This document shows, piece after piece, positions 30,920 through 42,640 of a stretch of 42,826 nucleotides of DNA; position 1 is the stretch's first letter; each line of letters starts with the position of its first letter. The translations under genes and the position numbers were made by a program. Location of the stretch: the NCBI GenBank assembly GCA_018242425.1, contig JAFEBX010000001.1:1-42826 (forward strand). Reading direction: 5' to 3'. Below the pieces are notes generated by a model. It did no database searches. It saw nothing but the letters and a program-made list of their open reading frames with translations, and had not been told where the DNA came from. This DNA comes from Pseudomonadota bacterium (lineage in GTDB: Bacteria; Pseudomonadota; Gammaproteobacteria; Xanthomonadales; Xanthomonadaceae).

Positions 30920-32434
30920 ATGACCGATACCGCCAGCCAGCCCCAGGACGAAAACAAGCTGATCGCCGAACGCCGCGAAAAACTCACGGCACTGCGCGGG
31001 CAGGGCATCGCGTTCCCCAACGACTTCAAGATCGACGGTTTCGTCGGCGACTTGCAGGACGAATATGCAGACGCCGAGGCGCATACCGCCGAATCCATCG
31101 AGGCGGCGCAGCGCCGGGTGAAGGTCGCCGGCCGCATCGTGCTCAAGCGCGTGCAGGGCAAGGTCAGCTTCGCCCAGATCCAGGACATGACCGGCCGCAT
31201 CCAGCTGTTCATCCACGCCGGCACCGTCGGCGACGCCTACGAGGCATTCAAGACCTGGGACATGGGCGACATCGTGGGCGCCGAAGGCGTGCTGATGCGC
31301 ACCAAGACCGGCGAACTGTCGGTCAAGGTCGACGCGCTGCGCCTGCTCACCAAGAGCCTGCGCCCGCTGCCCGACAAGCACCACGGCATGGCCGATGTCG
31401 AGCAGCGCTACCGCCAGCGCTACGTCGACCTGATCGTGACCCAGGAAGCGCGTGACACCTTCCAGAAGCGCTCGCGCATCATCGGCTTCATCCGCCAGTG
31501 GCTCGAAGCCGAACCGCGCCGCTTCATGGAAGTGGAAACGCCGATGATGCACATCATTCCAGGTGGCGCCACGGCCAAGCCCTTCATCACCCACCACAAC
31601 GCGCTCGACCTCGACCTGTTCCTGCGCGTCGCGCCCGAGCTGTACCTGAAGCGCCTCGTTGTCGGCGGTTTCGACCGCGTCTACGAAATCAACCGCAATT
31701 TCCGCAACGAGGGCGTGTCGACCCGGCACAACCCCGAATTCACCATGCTCGAGCTGTACCAGGCCTACGCTACCTACAACGAGATCATGGACCTCACCGA
31801 ATCGGTGATCCGCGATACCGCGCAGCACGTGCTCGGCACCACGCAGCTGGAATGGGACGGCGTGCAGATCGACGTCGGCCCGGCTTTCCGCCGCTGGACG
31901 ATGGAAGACGCGGTGCTCGAACACAACCCCGGGATCAAGCGCGAAGAGTTGCGCGATCGCGCGGCGATGGCCGCGCATGCCAAGCGCCTCGGCGTGCAGG
32001 TCAAGGGCGGTTACGGCTGGGGCAAGTTGTTGCTCGAGATATTCGAGAAGACGGTGGAACACACCCTGGTGCAGCCGACCTTCATCACCCAGCATCCGGT
32101 GGAAGTGTCGCCGCTGGCGCGCGAGAACGACAACGACAAGGGCATCACCGATCGCTTCGAACTGTTCGTCAACGGCAAGGAGCTCGCCAACGGCTTCTCC
32201 GAACTGAACGATCCCGAAGACCAGGCCGCGCGCTTCCAGGCCCAGGTGGACGCGAAGGATGCCGGCGACGACGAAGCCATGCATTTCGACGCCGATTACA
32301 TTCGTGCGCTGGAGGTCGGCTTGCCGCCGACCGGTGGCCTCGGCATCGGCATCGATCGCCTGGTGATGTTGCTTACCGGTTCGGCGTCGATCCGCGACGT
32401 GCTGCTGTTCCCCTACATGCGGCCGGAAGCGTAA
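30920..32434 (+). CDS. lysS: Lysyl-tRNA synthetase, class II
   Basis: This enzyme charges tRNA-Lys. The 504-residue protein has an N-terminal OB-fold anticodon-binding domain (about 60-150, [21 protein letters not shown]) and the class II catalytic core with motif 2 [19 protein letters not shown] and motif 3 [15 protein letters not shown]. Length is normal. It lies downstream of prfB as in Xanthomonas and Escherichia coli, and converges with the fadD-like gene only 10 bp away. Confidence 0.97.
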   Translation: MTDTASQPQDENKLIAERREKLTALRGQGIAFPNDFKIDGFVGDLQDEYADAEAHTAESIEAAQRRVKVAGRIVLKRVQGKVSFAQIQDMTGRIQLFIHAGTVGDAYEAFKTWDMGDIVGAEGVLMRTKTGELSVKVDALRLLTKSLRPLPDKHHGMADVEQRYRQRYVDLIVTQEARDTFQKRSRIIGFIRQWLEAEPRRFMEVETPMMHIIPGGATAKPFITHHNALDLDLFLRVAPELYLKRLVVGGFDRVYEINRNFRNEGVSTRHNPEFTMLELYQAYATYNEIMDLTESVIRDTAQHVLGTTQLEWDGVQIDVGPAFRRWTMEDAVLEHNPGIKREELRDRAAMAAHAKRLGVQVKGGYGWGKLLLEIFEKTVEHTLVQPTFITQHPVEVSPLARENDNDKGITDRFELFVNGKELANGFSELNDPEDQAARFQAQVDAKDAGDDEAMHFDADYIRALEVGLPPTGGLGIGIDRLVMLLTGSASIRDVLLFPYMRPEA

Positions 32435-32444
32435 TCGGTTCCGA

Positions 32445-34136
32445 TCACGCCTTCGGGGCGCTGCCCCGCAATTCGCGACGCAGGATCTTGCCGACATTCG
32501 TCTTCGGCAGTTCGGTGCGGAACTCGACGATGTGCGGACGCTTGTAGCCGGTGAGGTTTTCCTTCGCGAAGGCGATCACCTGCTCGGCGGTGAGCGACGG
32601 ATCCTTCTTCACGATCACGACCTTCACCGCTTCGCCGGAATGTTCGCTGGGCACGCCGACCGCGGCCACTTCCGCGATTCCGGGCATCGCCGCGAGCACG
32701 TCTTCGACTTCGTTCGGGTACACGTTGAAGCCCGAGACCAGGATCATGTCCTTCTTGCGGTCGACGATGTAGACGAAGCCGCTGGGCTCGATCCGCGCCA
32801 TGTCGCCGGTGTGCAGCCAGCCATCGGCGTCCATCACCTTCGCCGTTTCATCCGGGCGCTGCCAGTAACCGGCCATCACCTGCGGGCCCTTGATGCACAG
32901 CTCGCCGACTGCGGTTCCATCAATCGGCAGGGTGTTGCCATCGTCGTCCTTGATGCAGACATCGGTGGACGGAATCGGCAGGCCGATCGAGCCGTTGTAG
33001 GCGGGCAGGTCGAGCGGATTGATGCATGCGGCCGGCGATGTTTCGGTCAGGCCGTAGGCTTCCGCCAGGGTGCAGCCGGTGACGGCCTTCCAGCGTTCTG
33101 CGACGCTGCGTTGCACCGCCATGCCGCCGCCGAGCGACAGGTGCAGGTGCGAGAAATCGACCTGGTCGAAGCCGGGCGTGTTGAGCAGGCCGTTGAACAG
33201 CGTGTTGACGCCGGTGAACGACGTGAACTCGTGCTTCTTCAGTTCCTTCACGAAGCCGGGCATGTCGCGCGGATTGGTGATGAGGATGTTGCGCGCGCCC
33301 AGTTCCATGAACACCAGGCCGTTCGCCGTCAACGCGAAGATGTGGTACAGCGGCAGCGCGGTGATGATGGTTTCCTGGCGATCCTCGCTGACGTTGGGCG
33401 AGATCCATGCGCTGGCCTGCAGCATGTTCGACACCAGGTTGCGATGGGTGAGCATCGCGCCCTTGGCGACGCCGGTGGTGCCGCCGGTGTACTGCAGGAA
33501 GGCGATGTCGGTGTTCCTGACCTCGACCTTCGGCAACTGCGCGTTCGCGCCCGAGGTCAACGCATCGCGATAGCGGATGGCGCCGGGGATCGAATACGCC
33601 GGCACCATCTTCTTGACGTTCTTGACGACGAAGTTGACGAGCATTCCCTTGAGGCCGCCGAGCAGGTCGCCGAGGCCGGTGGTGACGACGTGCTTGACGT
33701 CGGTTTCGGGCAGCGCTTCCTGCAAGGTCTTGCCGAAGTTGTCGACCACGACGATCGCGACGGCGCCTGAATCCTTGAGCTGGTGCTCGAGTTCGCGTGC
33801 GGTATAGAGCGGATTGACGTTCACCACCGTCAGGCCGGCGCGCAGGATGCCGAAGGTGGCGATCGGCTGCTGCAGGCAGTTGGGCATCATCACCGCGACG
33901 CGGTCGCCCTTGGACAGCTTCAGGGTGTTGAGCAGGAACGAAGCGAAGTCCGTGCTGAGGCGATCGAACTCGCCATAGGTGATCGTCTTGCCCATGCAAT
34001 GGAACGAATCGCGATCGCGGTGCTTGCTGATCGCGCGTTCCAGCACTTCATTGATGGAACTGTAGGAATCGGGATCGATCGTGGCGGGAACGCCCTTCGG
34101 ATAATTGGCCAGCCACGGGCGTTCGATTTCGCTCAT
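32445..34136 (-). CDS. fadD: Long-chain fatty acyl-CoA ligase (RpfB/FadD)
   Basis: The 563-residue AMP-forming ligase activates fatty acids to acyl-CoA. It has YTGGTTGVAKGAMLTHRNL beginning at residue 216 (P-loop), EAYGLTETSPAA, HTGDMARIEPSGFVYIVDRKKDMI and the C-terminal lysine motif TELPKTNVGKILRRELR. In Xanthomonas the gene at this place is rpfB, which helps turn over the quorum signal DSF. Here its usual neighbour rpfF is missing. ATG at 34136 is preceded by an AAGGA/AGGA site. The C-terminus faces lysS. Confidence 0.93.
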   Translation of the reverse strand: MSEIERPWLANYPKGVPATIDPDSYSSINEVLERAISKHRDRDSFHCMGKTITYGEFDRLSTDFASFLLNTLKLSKGDRVAVMMPNCLQQPIATFGILRAGLTVVNVNPLYTARELEHQLKDSGAVAIVVVDNFGKTLQEALPETDVKHVVTTGLGDLLGGLKGMLVNFVVKNVKKMVPAYSIPGAIRYRDALTSGANAQLPKVEVRNTDIAFLQYTGGTTGVAKGAMLTHRNLVSNMLQASAWISPNVSEDRQETIITALPLYHIFALTANGLVFMELGARNILITNPRDMPGFVKELKKHEFTSFTGVNTLFNGLLNTPGFDQVDFSHLHLSLGGGMAVQRSVAERWKAVTGCTLAEAYGLTETSPAACINPLDLPAYNGSIGLPIPSTDVCIKDDDGNTLPIDGTAVGELCIKGPQVMAGYWQRPDETAKVMDADGWLHTGDMARIEPSGFVYIVDRKKDMILVSGFNVYPNEVEDVLAAMPGIAEVAAVGVPSEHSGEAVKVVIVKKDPSLTAEQVIAFAKENLTGYKRPHIVEFRTELPKTNVGKILRRELRGSAPKA

Positions 34137-34314
34137 TCCTGTTGTTCCTTGCACACTGCGGTGGAGTATGGATCTTTGATCGATTGGAGCATGCGGGCTG
34201 CATGCCGGCAAGCTTGGGGCGTGTTGCGGCGCAGCAGTCGCGACCTGCGGCGCAATTCGAGAGGGGAGTGCGGACGCTTCGGAGCGAGCCGGGGGATGGT
34301 GGATTCCCTGAAGC

Positions 34315-34376
34315 GACCGTTCCGCCGCATGGATGCGGCGGACGAGCCTACATGGACGTACTTGCGGCGTGTCGCG
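34315..34376 (+). repeat. Interspersed palindromic repeat, copy B
   Basis: The first 46 bases are identical to 5925-5970, including the CCGCCGCAT...ATGCGGCGG hairpin, then diverge slightly (CTTGCGGCGTGTCG against TTCACGGCGTGTCG). Perfect identity over 46 bp at 28 kb distance argues for recent copying or strong conservation. Confidence 0.8.
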
Positions 34377-34379
34377 GAA

Positions 34380-34412
34380 GGGAACCGCCGTCTCCCGGCT
34401 AACCCGGTTCCC
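34380..34412 (-). terminator. Possible acnA terminator
   Basis: GGGAACCG and CGGTTCCC form an 8-bp stem around a 17-nt loop, just past the acnA stop. On the minus strand only TTCC follows, so the T-tract is poor. Confidence 0.4.
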
Positions 34413-34433
34413 TGCCGCACATCGGAATGATGC

Positions 34434-37196
<2,763 letters not shown>

Positions 37197-37287
37197 TGCG
37201 GTGCTCCGAAGGGGGAAAGGAGGCTGGAACCATTATCCGCCAGCGCCCGTGACATGCGCCTGAGCCCTTGGCAGGGCCAGGTCCGGA

Positions 37288-37316
37288 TTGAGTATGTCAT
37301 GCCAAGTATGTATAAT
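37288..37316 (+). promoter_or_regulatory. Promoter of the vapBC pair
   Basis: TTGAGT (37288-37293) and a perfect TATAAT (37311-37316) are separated by 17 bp. The start would be near 37323, 23 nt before the antitoxin ATG. It is one of the strongest promoters in the window. Confidence 0.8.
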
Positions 37317-37326
37317 TTGTGCATAC
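37306..37326 (+). promoter_or_regulatory. Predicted VapB operator overlapping the -10
   Basis: A 21-bp imperfect palindrome runs from GTATG to CATAC (15 of 21 positions symmetric) directly over the -10 box. AGTATGT also repeats at 37291-37297 and 37305-37311, one and a half helical turns apart. This is the expected layout for autoregulation by an AbrB-type antitoxin bound to its toxin. Confidence 0.6.
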
Positions 37327-37345
37327 CAAACGAGGGCATGCCGGG

Positions 37346-37549
37346 ATGGAAGCGATCGTCGCCGAACGTGGCCAGATCACCCTGCCCAAGGCCGTGCGTG
37401 ATGCCCTGGGCCTGACCAAGGGCAGCGTCCTCAAGGTCGAGCTGGACGGCAGCCGGATTGTCCTGCGCAAGAATGTCGACGACGCCATTTCCCGCGTCCG
37501 CGGCAAGTTCGCCCTCGATGAGAGCGGCGAGCGGGGCAAGAAGAAATGA
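37346..37549 (+). CDS. vapB: SpoVT-AbrB domain antitoxin (VapB-type)
   Basis: The 67-residue protein starts [32 protein letters not shown], the swapped-hairpin AbrB DNA-binding fold (residues 1-45), followed by a charged tail ([12 protein letters not shown]...GERGKKK) that would wrap the toxin. ATG 37346 is chosen because the family starts here; a GTG at 37319 would place the start inside the promoter spacer. It overlaps vapC by ATGA. Confidence 0.85.
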   Translation: MEAIVAERGQITLPKAVRDALGLTKGSVLKVELDGSRIVLRKNVDDAISRVRGKFALDESGERGKKK

Positions 37550-37947
37550 TTGCCGTCGATACGCCCGTCCTGGTCGAACTGCTGACCGATGGCCCGCGCG
37601 CCGATGCGGTCGAGGCCTGCCTGCGCCAGTGCCTGGGCAACGGACGCGTGGTGCTGTGCGATGCCTCGCTGGCCGAATTGTGCTCGGCCTTGCGCAATGG
37701 CGCCGACGCACTGGCCGCGCTCGAGGAAATGGGCGTGCATTTCAGTGCCGTCGAATCCAAATCGGCAGTACGTGCCGGCGAGATGCAGCGGCGTCATCGC
37801 ACGCGCGCCGGCGAGGATCGCCCGATCGCCGATTTCCTGGTCGGCGCACACGCGCTGATGCAATGCGATGGCCTGGTGACCTTCGATACCGCCTTCCATC
37901 GCGACTATTTCAAGGGACTGAAGCTGATCGTCCCGGCAAACGAATAA
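37546..37947 (+). CDS. vapC: PIN domain toxin (VapC-type ribonuclease)
   Basis: The 133-residue PIN-domain protein begins [13 protein letters not shown] with the acidic residues Asp5, Glu44 (SLAEL), Asp96 ([11 protein letters not shown]) and Asp114 ([11 protein letters not shown]) that chelate the metal of PIN ribonucleases. VapC toxins cleave tRNA or rRNA until neutralised by VapB. Start ATG overlaps the antitoxin stop (ATGA), which couples translation. acnB begins 35 bp after the stop. Confidence 0.88.
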   Translation: MIAVDTPVLVELLTDGPRADAVEACLRQCLGNGRVVLCDASLAELCSALRNGADALAALEEMGVHFSAVESKSAVRAGEMQRRHRTRAGEDRPIADFLVGAHALMQCDGLVTFDTAFHRDYFKGLKLIVPANE

Positions 37948-37982
37948 ATCTTTCCACTTTCACAGAACCACCGGAGTCCACC

Positions 37983-40568
37983 ATGTTGCAAGCCTATCGC
38001 CAGCACGTCGCCGAACGTGCCGCCCTCGGCATCCCGCCGCTTCCGCTGACCGCGCAGCAGACCGCCGATGTCATCGAATTGCTGAAGAATCCTCCGGCTG
38101 GTGAAGAAGAATTCCTGCTCGACCTGATCACCAACCGTGTGCCCGCAGGCGTCGATGACGCCGCCAAGGTCAAGGCTTCGTATCTCGCCGCGATCGCTTT
38201 CGGCACCGAAAAGAACGCGCTGCTTTCGCGCCAGCGTGCCACCGAATTGCTGGGCACGATGCTCGGCGGCTACAACATCCATCCGCTGATCGAACTGCTC
38301 GACGACGCCGAAGTCGGCACCGTCGCCGCCAACGCCCTCAAGCACACGCTGCTGATGTTCGATGCCTTCCACGACGTGCAGGAGAAGGCCGAGAAGGGCA
38401 ACGCCAACGCCAAGGCCGTGCTGCAGAGTTGGGCCGATGCCGAATGGTTCACCAGCAAGCCGGAAGTGCCGGAATCGATGACCATCACCGTCTTCAAGGT
38501 GACCGGTGAAACCAATACCGATGACCTGTCGCCGGCCCCCGACGCCACCACGCGCCCCGACATCCCGCTGCATGCGTTGGCGATGCTCAAGAATGCCCGC
38601 GACGGCATCGCCCCGGAAGAAGACGGCAAGCGCGGTCCCATCGCCTTCATCGAATCGCTGAAGGACAAGGGCCATCTCGTCGCCTACGTCGGCGACGTGG
38701 TCGGTACCGGTTCCTCGCGCAAGTCCGCGACCAACTCGGTGCTGTGGTTCACCGGCGAAGACATTCCGTTCATCCCGAACAAGCGCTTCGGCGGCGTCTG
38801 CCTGGGCTCGAAGATCGCGCCGATCTTCTACAACACGATGGAAGACGCCGGTGCACTGCCGATCGAACTCGACGTGTCGCAGATGAACATGGGCGACGTG
38901 GTCGAACTGCGTCCCTATGATGGCAAGGCGTTGAAGGACGGCAAGGTGATCGCCGAATTCGCGTTGAAGTCCGACGTGCTGCTGGACGAAGTGCGCGCCG
39001 GTGGCCGCATTCCGCTGATCGTCGGTCGTGGCCTGACTGCGAAGGCGCGTGAAGCGCTGGGCCTGCCGGCTTCGACGCTGTTCCGCCTGCCGCACAACCC
39101 GGCCGATACCGGCAAGGGCTATTCGCTGGCGCAGAAGATGGTCGGTCGCGCTTGTGGTTTGCCGGAAGGCAAGGGCATCCGCCCCGGCACCTATTGCGAA
39201 CCGAAGATGACTTCGGTGGGTTCGCAGGACACCACCGGTCCGATGACGCGCGATGAATTGAAGGATCTCGCCTGCCTCGGCTTCTCCGCCGACCTGGTGA
39301 TGCAGTCGTTCTGCCACACGGCCGCCTATCCCAAGCCGGTCGACGTCAAGACGCACCATGACCTGCCGACGTTCATCAGCAATCGTGGCGGCATCGCGCT
39401 GCGTCCCGGTGATGGCGTGATCCACTCGTGGCTCAACCGCATGTTGATGCCCGACACCGTCGGCACCGGCGGCGACTCGCACACGCGCTTCCCGGTCGGC
39501 ATTTCCTTCCCGGCGGGTTCGGGCCTGGTGGCGTTTGCTGCCGCGACCGGCGTGATGCCGCTGGACATGCCGGAATCGGTGCTGGTGCGTTTCAAGGGCG
39601 AGATGCAGCCGGGCGTGACCCTGCGCGATCTCGTCAACGCGATCCCGCTGGCCGCGATCAAGCAGGGCCTGCTGACGGTGGCGAAGCAGGGCAAGAAGAA
39701 CATCTTCTCCGGTCGCATCCTCGAGATCGAAGGCCTGCCGCAGCTGAAGGTCGAGCAGGCGTTCGAACTGTCCGATGCCTCGGCCGAACGTTCGGCTGCA
39801 GGCTGCACGGTGAAGCTCGACAAGGCGCCGATCATCGAATACCTCAACAGCAACATCACGCTGCTGAAGTGGATGATCGCCGAAGGTTATGCCGACGCGC
39901 GTTCGCTGTCGCGCCGCGTCAAGGCGATGGAAGCGTGGCTCGCGAATCCGCAGCTGCTGGAAGGCGACGCCGATGCCGAATACGCCGCGGTGATCGACAT
40001 CGACCTCAACGAGATCGTCGAGCCGATCGTCGCGTGCCCGAATGATCCGGACGACGTCAAGACGCTGTCCGATGTCGCCGGCGCGCATATCGATGAAGTC
40101 TTCATCGGTTCGTGCATGACCAACATCGGCCACTTCCGCGCCGCCGCCAAGCTGCTGGAAGGCAAGCGCGACATCCCGACGCGCCTGTGGGTCGCGCCGC
40201 CGACCAAGATGGACGCCTCGGAGCTGACCAAGGAAGGCCACTACGGCACCTTCGGCACCGCCGGTGCGCGCATGGAAATGCCGGGCTGTTCGCTGTGCAT
40301 GGGCAACCAGGCGCAGGCGCGCGAAGGCGCGACGGTGTTCTCGACCTCGACCCGCAACTTCCCGAATCGTCTCGGCCGCAACACCAACGTCTACCTCGGC
40401 TCGGCGGAACTGGCGGCGATCTGCTCGCGACTCGGCCGCATTCCGACCCGCGAGGAGTACATGGCGGACATCGGCGTGATCAACAGCAAGGGCGCCGAGA
40501 TCTACCGTTACATGAACTTCGACCAGATCGAGGAATACAAGGAAGTGGCGGACAAGGTCGCGGCCTGA
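37983..40568 (+). CDS. acnB: Aconitate hydratase B (RpfA-type)
   Basis: AcnB is the main citric acid cycle aconitase and an iron-responsive mRNA-binding protein in enterobacteria. The 861-residue protein has the N-terminal HEAT-like domain and cluster cysteines at Cys711 (SCMTNIGHF), Cys769 and Cys772 (GCSLCMGNQ), almost identical to Escherichia coli numbering. ATG 37983 has CCGGAG 9 nt upstream. In Xanthomonas this gene is rpfA, whose loss affects extracellular enzymes and iron levels. A strong terminator follows 22 bp after the stop. Confidence 0.97.
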   Translation: MLQAYRQHVAERAALGIPPLPLTAQQTADVIELLKNPPAGEEEFLLDLITNRVPAGVDDAAKVKASYLAAIAFGTEKNALLSRQRATELLGTMLGGYNIHPLIELLDDAEVGTVAANALKHTLLMFDAFHDVQEKAEKGNANAKAVLQSWADAEWFTSKPEVPESMTITVFKVTGETNTDDLSPAPDATTRPDIPLHALAMLKNARDGIAPEEDGKRGPIAFIESLKDKGHLVAYVGDVVGTGSSRKSATNSVLWFTGEDIPFIPNKRFGGVCLGSKIAPIFYNTMEDAGALPIELDVSQMNMGDVVELRPYDGKALKDGKVIAEFALKSDVLLDEVRAGGRIPLIVGRGLTAKAREALGLPASTLFRLPHNPADTGKGYSLAQKMVGRACGLPEGKGIRPGTYCEPKMTSVGSQDTTGPMTRDELKDLACLGFSADLVMQSFCHTAAYPKPVDVKTHHDLPTFISNRGGIALRPGDGVIHSWLNRMLMPDTVGTGGDSHTRFPVGISFPAGSGLVAFAAATGVMPLDMPESVLVRFKGEMQPGVTLRDLVNAIPLAAIKQGLLTVAKQGKKNIFSGRILEIEGLPQLKVEQAFELSDASAERSAAGCTVKLDKAPIIEYLNSNITLLKWMIAEGYADARSLSRRVKAMEAWLANPQLLEGDADAEYAAVIDIDLNEIVEPIVACPNDPDDVKTLSDVAGAHIDEVFIGSCMTNIGHFRAAAKLLEGKRDIPTRLWVAPPTKMDASELTKEGHYGTFGTAGARMEMPGCSLCMGNQAQAREGATVFSTSTRNFPNRLGRNTNVYLGSAELAAICSRLGRIPTREEYMADIGVINSKGAEIYRYMNFDQIEEYKEVADKVAA

Positions 40569-40590
40569 TTCTTCGCGACATGCAGTAACG

Positions 40591-40618
40591 AAAACGCCCG
40601 GGATTCCCGGGCGTTTTT
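40591..40618 (+). terminator. acnB terminator
   Basis: AAAACGCCCGGG and CCCGGGCGTTTT form an almost perfect stem with a short loop, followed by TTTTTC. This is a textbook intrinsic terminator for acnB. Confidence 0.9.
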
Positions 40619-40655
40619 CATGGTGCGGAACCGGACAGAATGATCAGGCGGCTTT

Positions 40656-40672
40656 CGACCCGAAGCGGACAT
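40656..40672 (+). repeat. 17-bp direct repeat, left copy
   Basis: CGACCCGAAGCGGACAT recurs exactly at 41689-41705. The two copies flank the low-G+C HEPN-LOTUS gene and a short spacer. It may mark an insertion or be a mobile palindromic motif. Confidence 0.7.
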
Positions 40673-40723
40673 CGGCAGCAAGTGAGCCGTTCGCGGGAAA
40701 TTTTCCCAGGCACCATCTGCTCA

Positions 40724-41584
40724 TCAGTCGGCCGCCTTAGACCATTCCCGGTACCACGCTCCGAATTGTCCGTTGTGCGTGAAGCGACGCAACTCGAACT
40801 GTCCGGATTCGTGTATTACCTGTCGCCAGCGGGAACATCCGTACTTCTGTGGGGTTTGTTGCGGCTGATGTTCGGACACCCACCGCGCGGCAGCGTCCAG
40901 ATTCACCCAGCCATCGATGGACAGTTCCTGGAGGGCTTCCCTCAACGCCCCAACAATGCCGGCGATGGGCCAGTGAATCTGACCATCGGGCCCGATGCCA
41001 TTGATCACCATGTCGCGGAACTGAGGTGATTGGATTAACTCGGCCGCCGCCTGCCTGACTTCGTTCATGTGGCCTGCGAAAACTATCAATTGTTCGAAAT
41101 GTCGATCGATCTCTGCGTATGATCTAGTTAGTGCATCTTGGGCGCGAAGGCATCCATCAACTGTCCAGAGATCATGCTGCTCGATGAAGTGGTGCACCAA
41201 TGTATTTCGCAGTGTCACCAGTTCACGCAGATCGGCTTTGAGGGCCTCGTGACTTTGGGTTGGCAGATTAAGCTGCATTCGAAAGCTGAAATGGATCGAG
41301 TCTCTGGAATGATCCGGCGTGTCGTCCGGAGGTTCGTTTCCTTCTTTTGTTATGTAGTCGCTCATCAGGCGGCCGATCAACGTGCCCAGTGTCTTGTCGC
41401 TTGCCTCAGCATTGCGAGCGTCTAGGGCGTGTGGAAGCGTTACGGTCGTCCCGGAAAGCTTCTGCGTTGCGATCATTTTCTTCAGCAATCGCTCGTATTG
41501 CTGCAAGCGCAAAAGGCATCGGCCCAGCAGTTGTTGTACTTCATGTTGTGGGCCGACAATGTCCGCTTGGTCCATAACTGCCAT
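40724..41584 (-). CDS. HEPN-like plus OST-HTH/LOTUS domain protein
   Basis: The 286-residue product has an alpha-helical N-terminal half with RNTLVHHF (residues 126-133, Arg-Asn-x3-His), which fits the RNxxxH motif of HEPN ribonucleases. The C-terminal part (about 210-280) has LSIDGWVNLDAAARWV, YGCSRWRQVI and SGQFELRRF, matching the OST-HTH/LOTUS fold that binds RNA, including G-quadruplex RNA. A fusion of a possible RNase with an RNA-binding head is suggested. ATG 41584 is used; TTG 41602 and ATG 41575 are alternatives and no ribosome-binding site decides. The sequence is about half G+C, below its neighbours, and is bracketed by a 17-bp direct repeat, so it was probably acquired. Confidence 0.75.
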   Translation of the reverse strand: MAVMDQADIVGPQHEVQQLLGRCLLRLQQYERLLKKMIATQKLSGTTVTLPHALDARNAEASDKTLGTLIGRLMSDYITKEGNEPPDDTPDHSRDSIHFSFRMQLNLPTQSHEALKADLRELVTLRNTLVHHFIEQHDLWTVDGCLRAQDALTRSYAEIDRHFEQLIVFAGHMNEVRQAAAELIQSPQFRDMVINGIGPDGQIHWPIAGIVGALREALQELSIDGWVNLDAAARWVSEHQPQQTPQKYGCSRWRQVIHESGQFELRRFTHNGQFGAWYREWSKAAD

Positions 41585-41688
41585 CAGTGGCCCGCCGAGC
41601 AAAAGAGCAAAAAGGAGTTAGAGAACATTAACGCGTAAATGGAGAGAAGCGAGAGCGGACTGGGCGCGCTTGGCAGATCGGCACTATA

Positions 41689-41705
41689 CGACCCGAAGCG
41701 GACAT
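41689..41705 (+). repeat. 17-bp direct repeat, right copy
   Basis: CGACCCGAAGCGGACAT is identical to 40656-40672 and lies in the same direction. The flanks differ (ACTATA before, TAGGTT after), so only the 17 bp are shared. Confidence 0.7.
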
Positions 41706-41839
41706 TAGGTTGTGTCTACAAAAGACTGCCGGTCCAGATGGGCGAATCCAAGCCCCCGAATTCCTTGGTGCACAACCTGGCCACGACTCGGACTATCTAT
41801 CAGAAGGGTGGGCTACTAACTTCATTCAGTGGTCTGTCA

Positions 41840-41858
41840 CGCTCAAGGTCCTTGAGCG
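41840..41858. promoter_or_regulatory. 19-bp perfect palindrome
   Basis: CGCTCAAGGTCCTTGAGCG is a 9-bp inverted repeat around a single T. It is too tight for a normal hairpin loop and looks more like a dimer-protein binding site, but no regulator is known. It lies about 250 bp upstream of the fasciclin gene. Confidence 0.35.
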
Positions 41859-42104
41859 AGCTGATTCTCCACGCGTCGCGCATGAATGGATCAGCATCAA
41901 AAAACCGAATAACATCCTGTTAACAAGACAAGGCGCACTGTGTTCTGGCACTACGGCGCAATGTCGTAACGGCCACTCAGCCGCGCGCACTTCCCCCTTT
42001 TCTCCGCACTGAGCCTTCGTATTCCCGCCCCGGCAGGAACTCCGGCTTCGGCCGCCCGCGATTCCGTACATCCGCGGATACGCACTCCAAAAAGGCACCA
42101 AACC

Positions 42105-42548
42105 ATGAGCACCATGACCAGCACTCCGAACACCAAGAATCTTCTCGACACCGCTGCCGCCGATGGCTCGTTCAAGACCTTCGGCAAGACCATCGAGCAA
42201 GCCGGCATGAGCGACACCTTGCGCGGCACCGGCCCCTTCACCGTTTTTGCACCGACCGATGCGGCATTCGACAAGCTGCCGGCCGGCAAGTTGGACAACC
42301 TGTTCAAGCCGGAAAACAAGCAGGAACTCGTCTCGCTGTTGAACTACCACGTCATGAACGGCCGCAAGTCGGTGGCCGACATCGGCAAGTGGGAAGCAGC
42401 AAAAACGGTCAACGGCCAGTCGGCTCCGATCAAGCTGGCCAATGGCAAGGTCAGCATCGATGGCGCATTGGTGACCACAGGCGACATCAACTCGAGCAAT
42501 GGTGTCATCCACGGCATCGACAAGGTCAATATTCCGACCAAGCAATAA
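42105..42548 (+). CDS. Fasciclin (FAS1) domain protein
   Basis: The 147-residue product is essentially a single FAS1 domain with GPFTVFAPTDAAFDKLP, the LLNYHVMNGR segment and a closing GVIHGIDKV motif. Fasciclin domains mediate adhesion and are usually secreted. No signal peptide is apparent here (MSTMTSTPNTKNLLDTA). AAAAAGG precedes the ATG by about 9 nt. It has its own terminator downstream and stands alone, so it is probably monocistronic. Confidence 0.9.
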   Translation: MSTMTSTPNTKNLLDTAAADGSFKTFGKTIEQAGMSDTLRGTGPFTVFAPTDAAFDKLPAGKLDNLFKPENKQELVSLLNYHVMNGRKSVADIGKWEAAKTVNGQSAPIKLANGKVSIDGALVTTGDINSSNGVIHGIDKVNIPTKQ

Positions 42549-42600
42549 AGCATTCCGACCAGGCAACAGGATGTTGCTGATGTAAATCGGGAGTTGTGGA

Positions 42601-42640
42601 GCGGCGGGCAAGGGAGGGCCCGGCCGCTTCTTTTCGTTTT
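42601..42640 (+). terminator. Fasciclin gene terminator
   Basis: GCGGC-GGGC pairs with GCCC-G-GCCGC (9 bp with one bulge) around an 8-nt loop, followed by TTCTTTTCGTTTT. The position, 52 bp after the stop, fits. Confidence 0.75.

Larger units (their letters stand above)
34137..34433. other. acnA-fadD intergenic region with repeat copy B
   Basis: The 297-bp gap between the acnA stop and fadD start holds the second copy of the interspersed repeat (34315-34376) and a possible acnA terminator. No credible gene is present; the open frames across the repeat are by-products of its composition. Confidence 0.6.
41585..42104. other. Low-G+C intergenic stretch before the fasciclin gene
   Basis: About 520 bp with no gene I can support. 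It contains the right copy of the 17-bp repeat (41689-41705) and a 19-bp palindrome (41840-41858). Two open frames of about 95-100 codons (41639-41923 and 41710-42012) overlap in different frames and match nothing I know. The stretch may be debris from an insertion. Confidence 0.5.

Noticed and set aside
37905..40241. Long minus-strand open frame opposite acnB
   Set aside because: It is the same type of shadow: no family resemblance, biased composition, and fully covered by acnB.
40620..40716. ATGGTGC...GCACCAT 7-bp inverted repeat after acnB
   Set aside because: The arms are short and about 80 bp apart, and are expected by chance. I see no structure linking them.
41639..42012. Two overlapping open frames of about 95-100 codons (41639-41923, 41710-42012)
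   Set aside because: They are in different frames over the same bases, lack clear ribosome-binding sites, and match no family I know. I describe the stretch only as intergenic.
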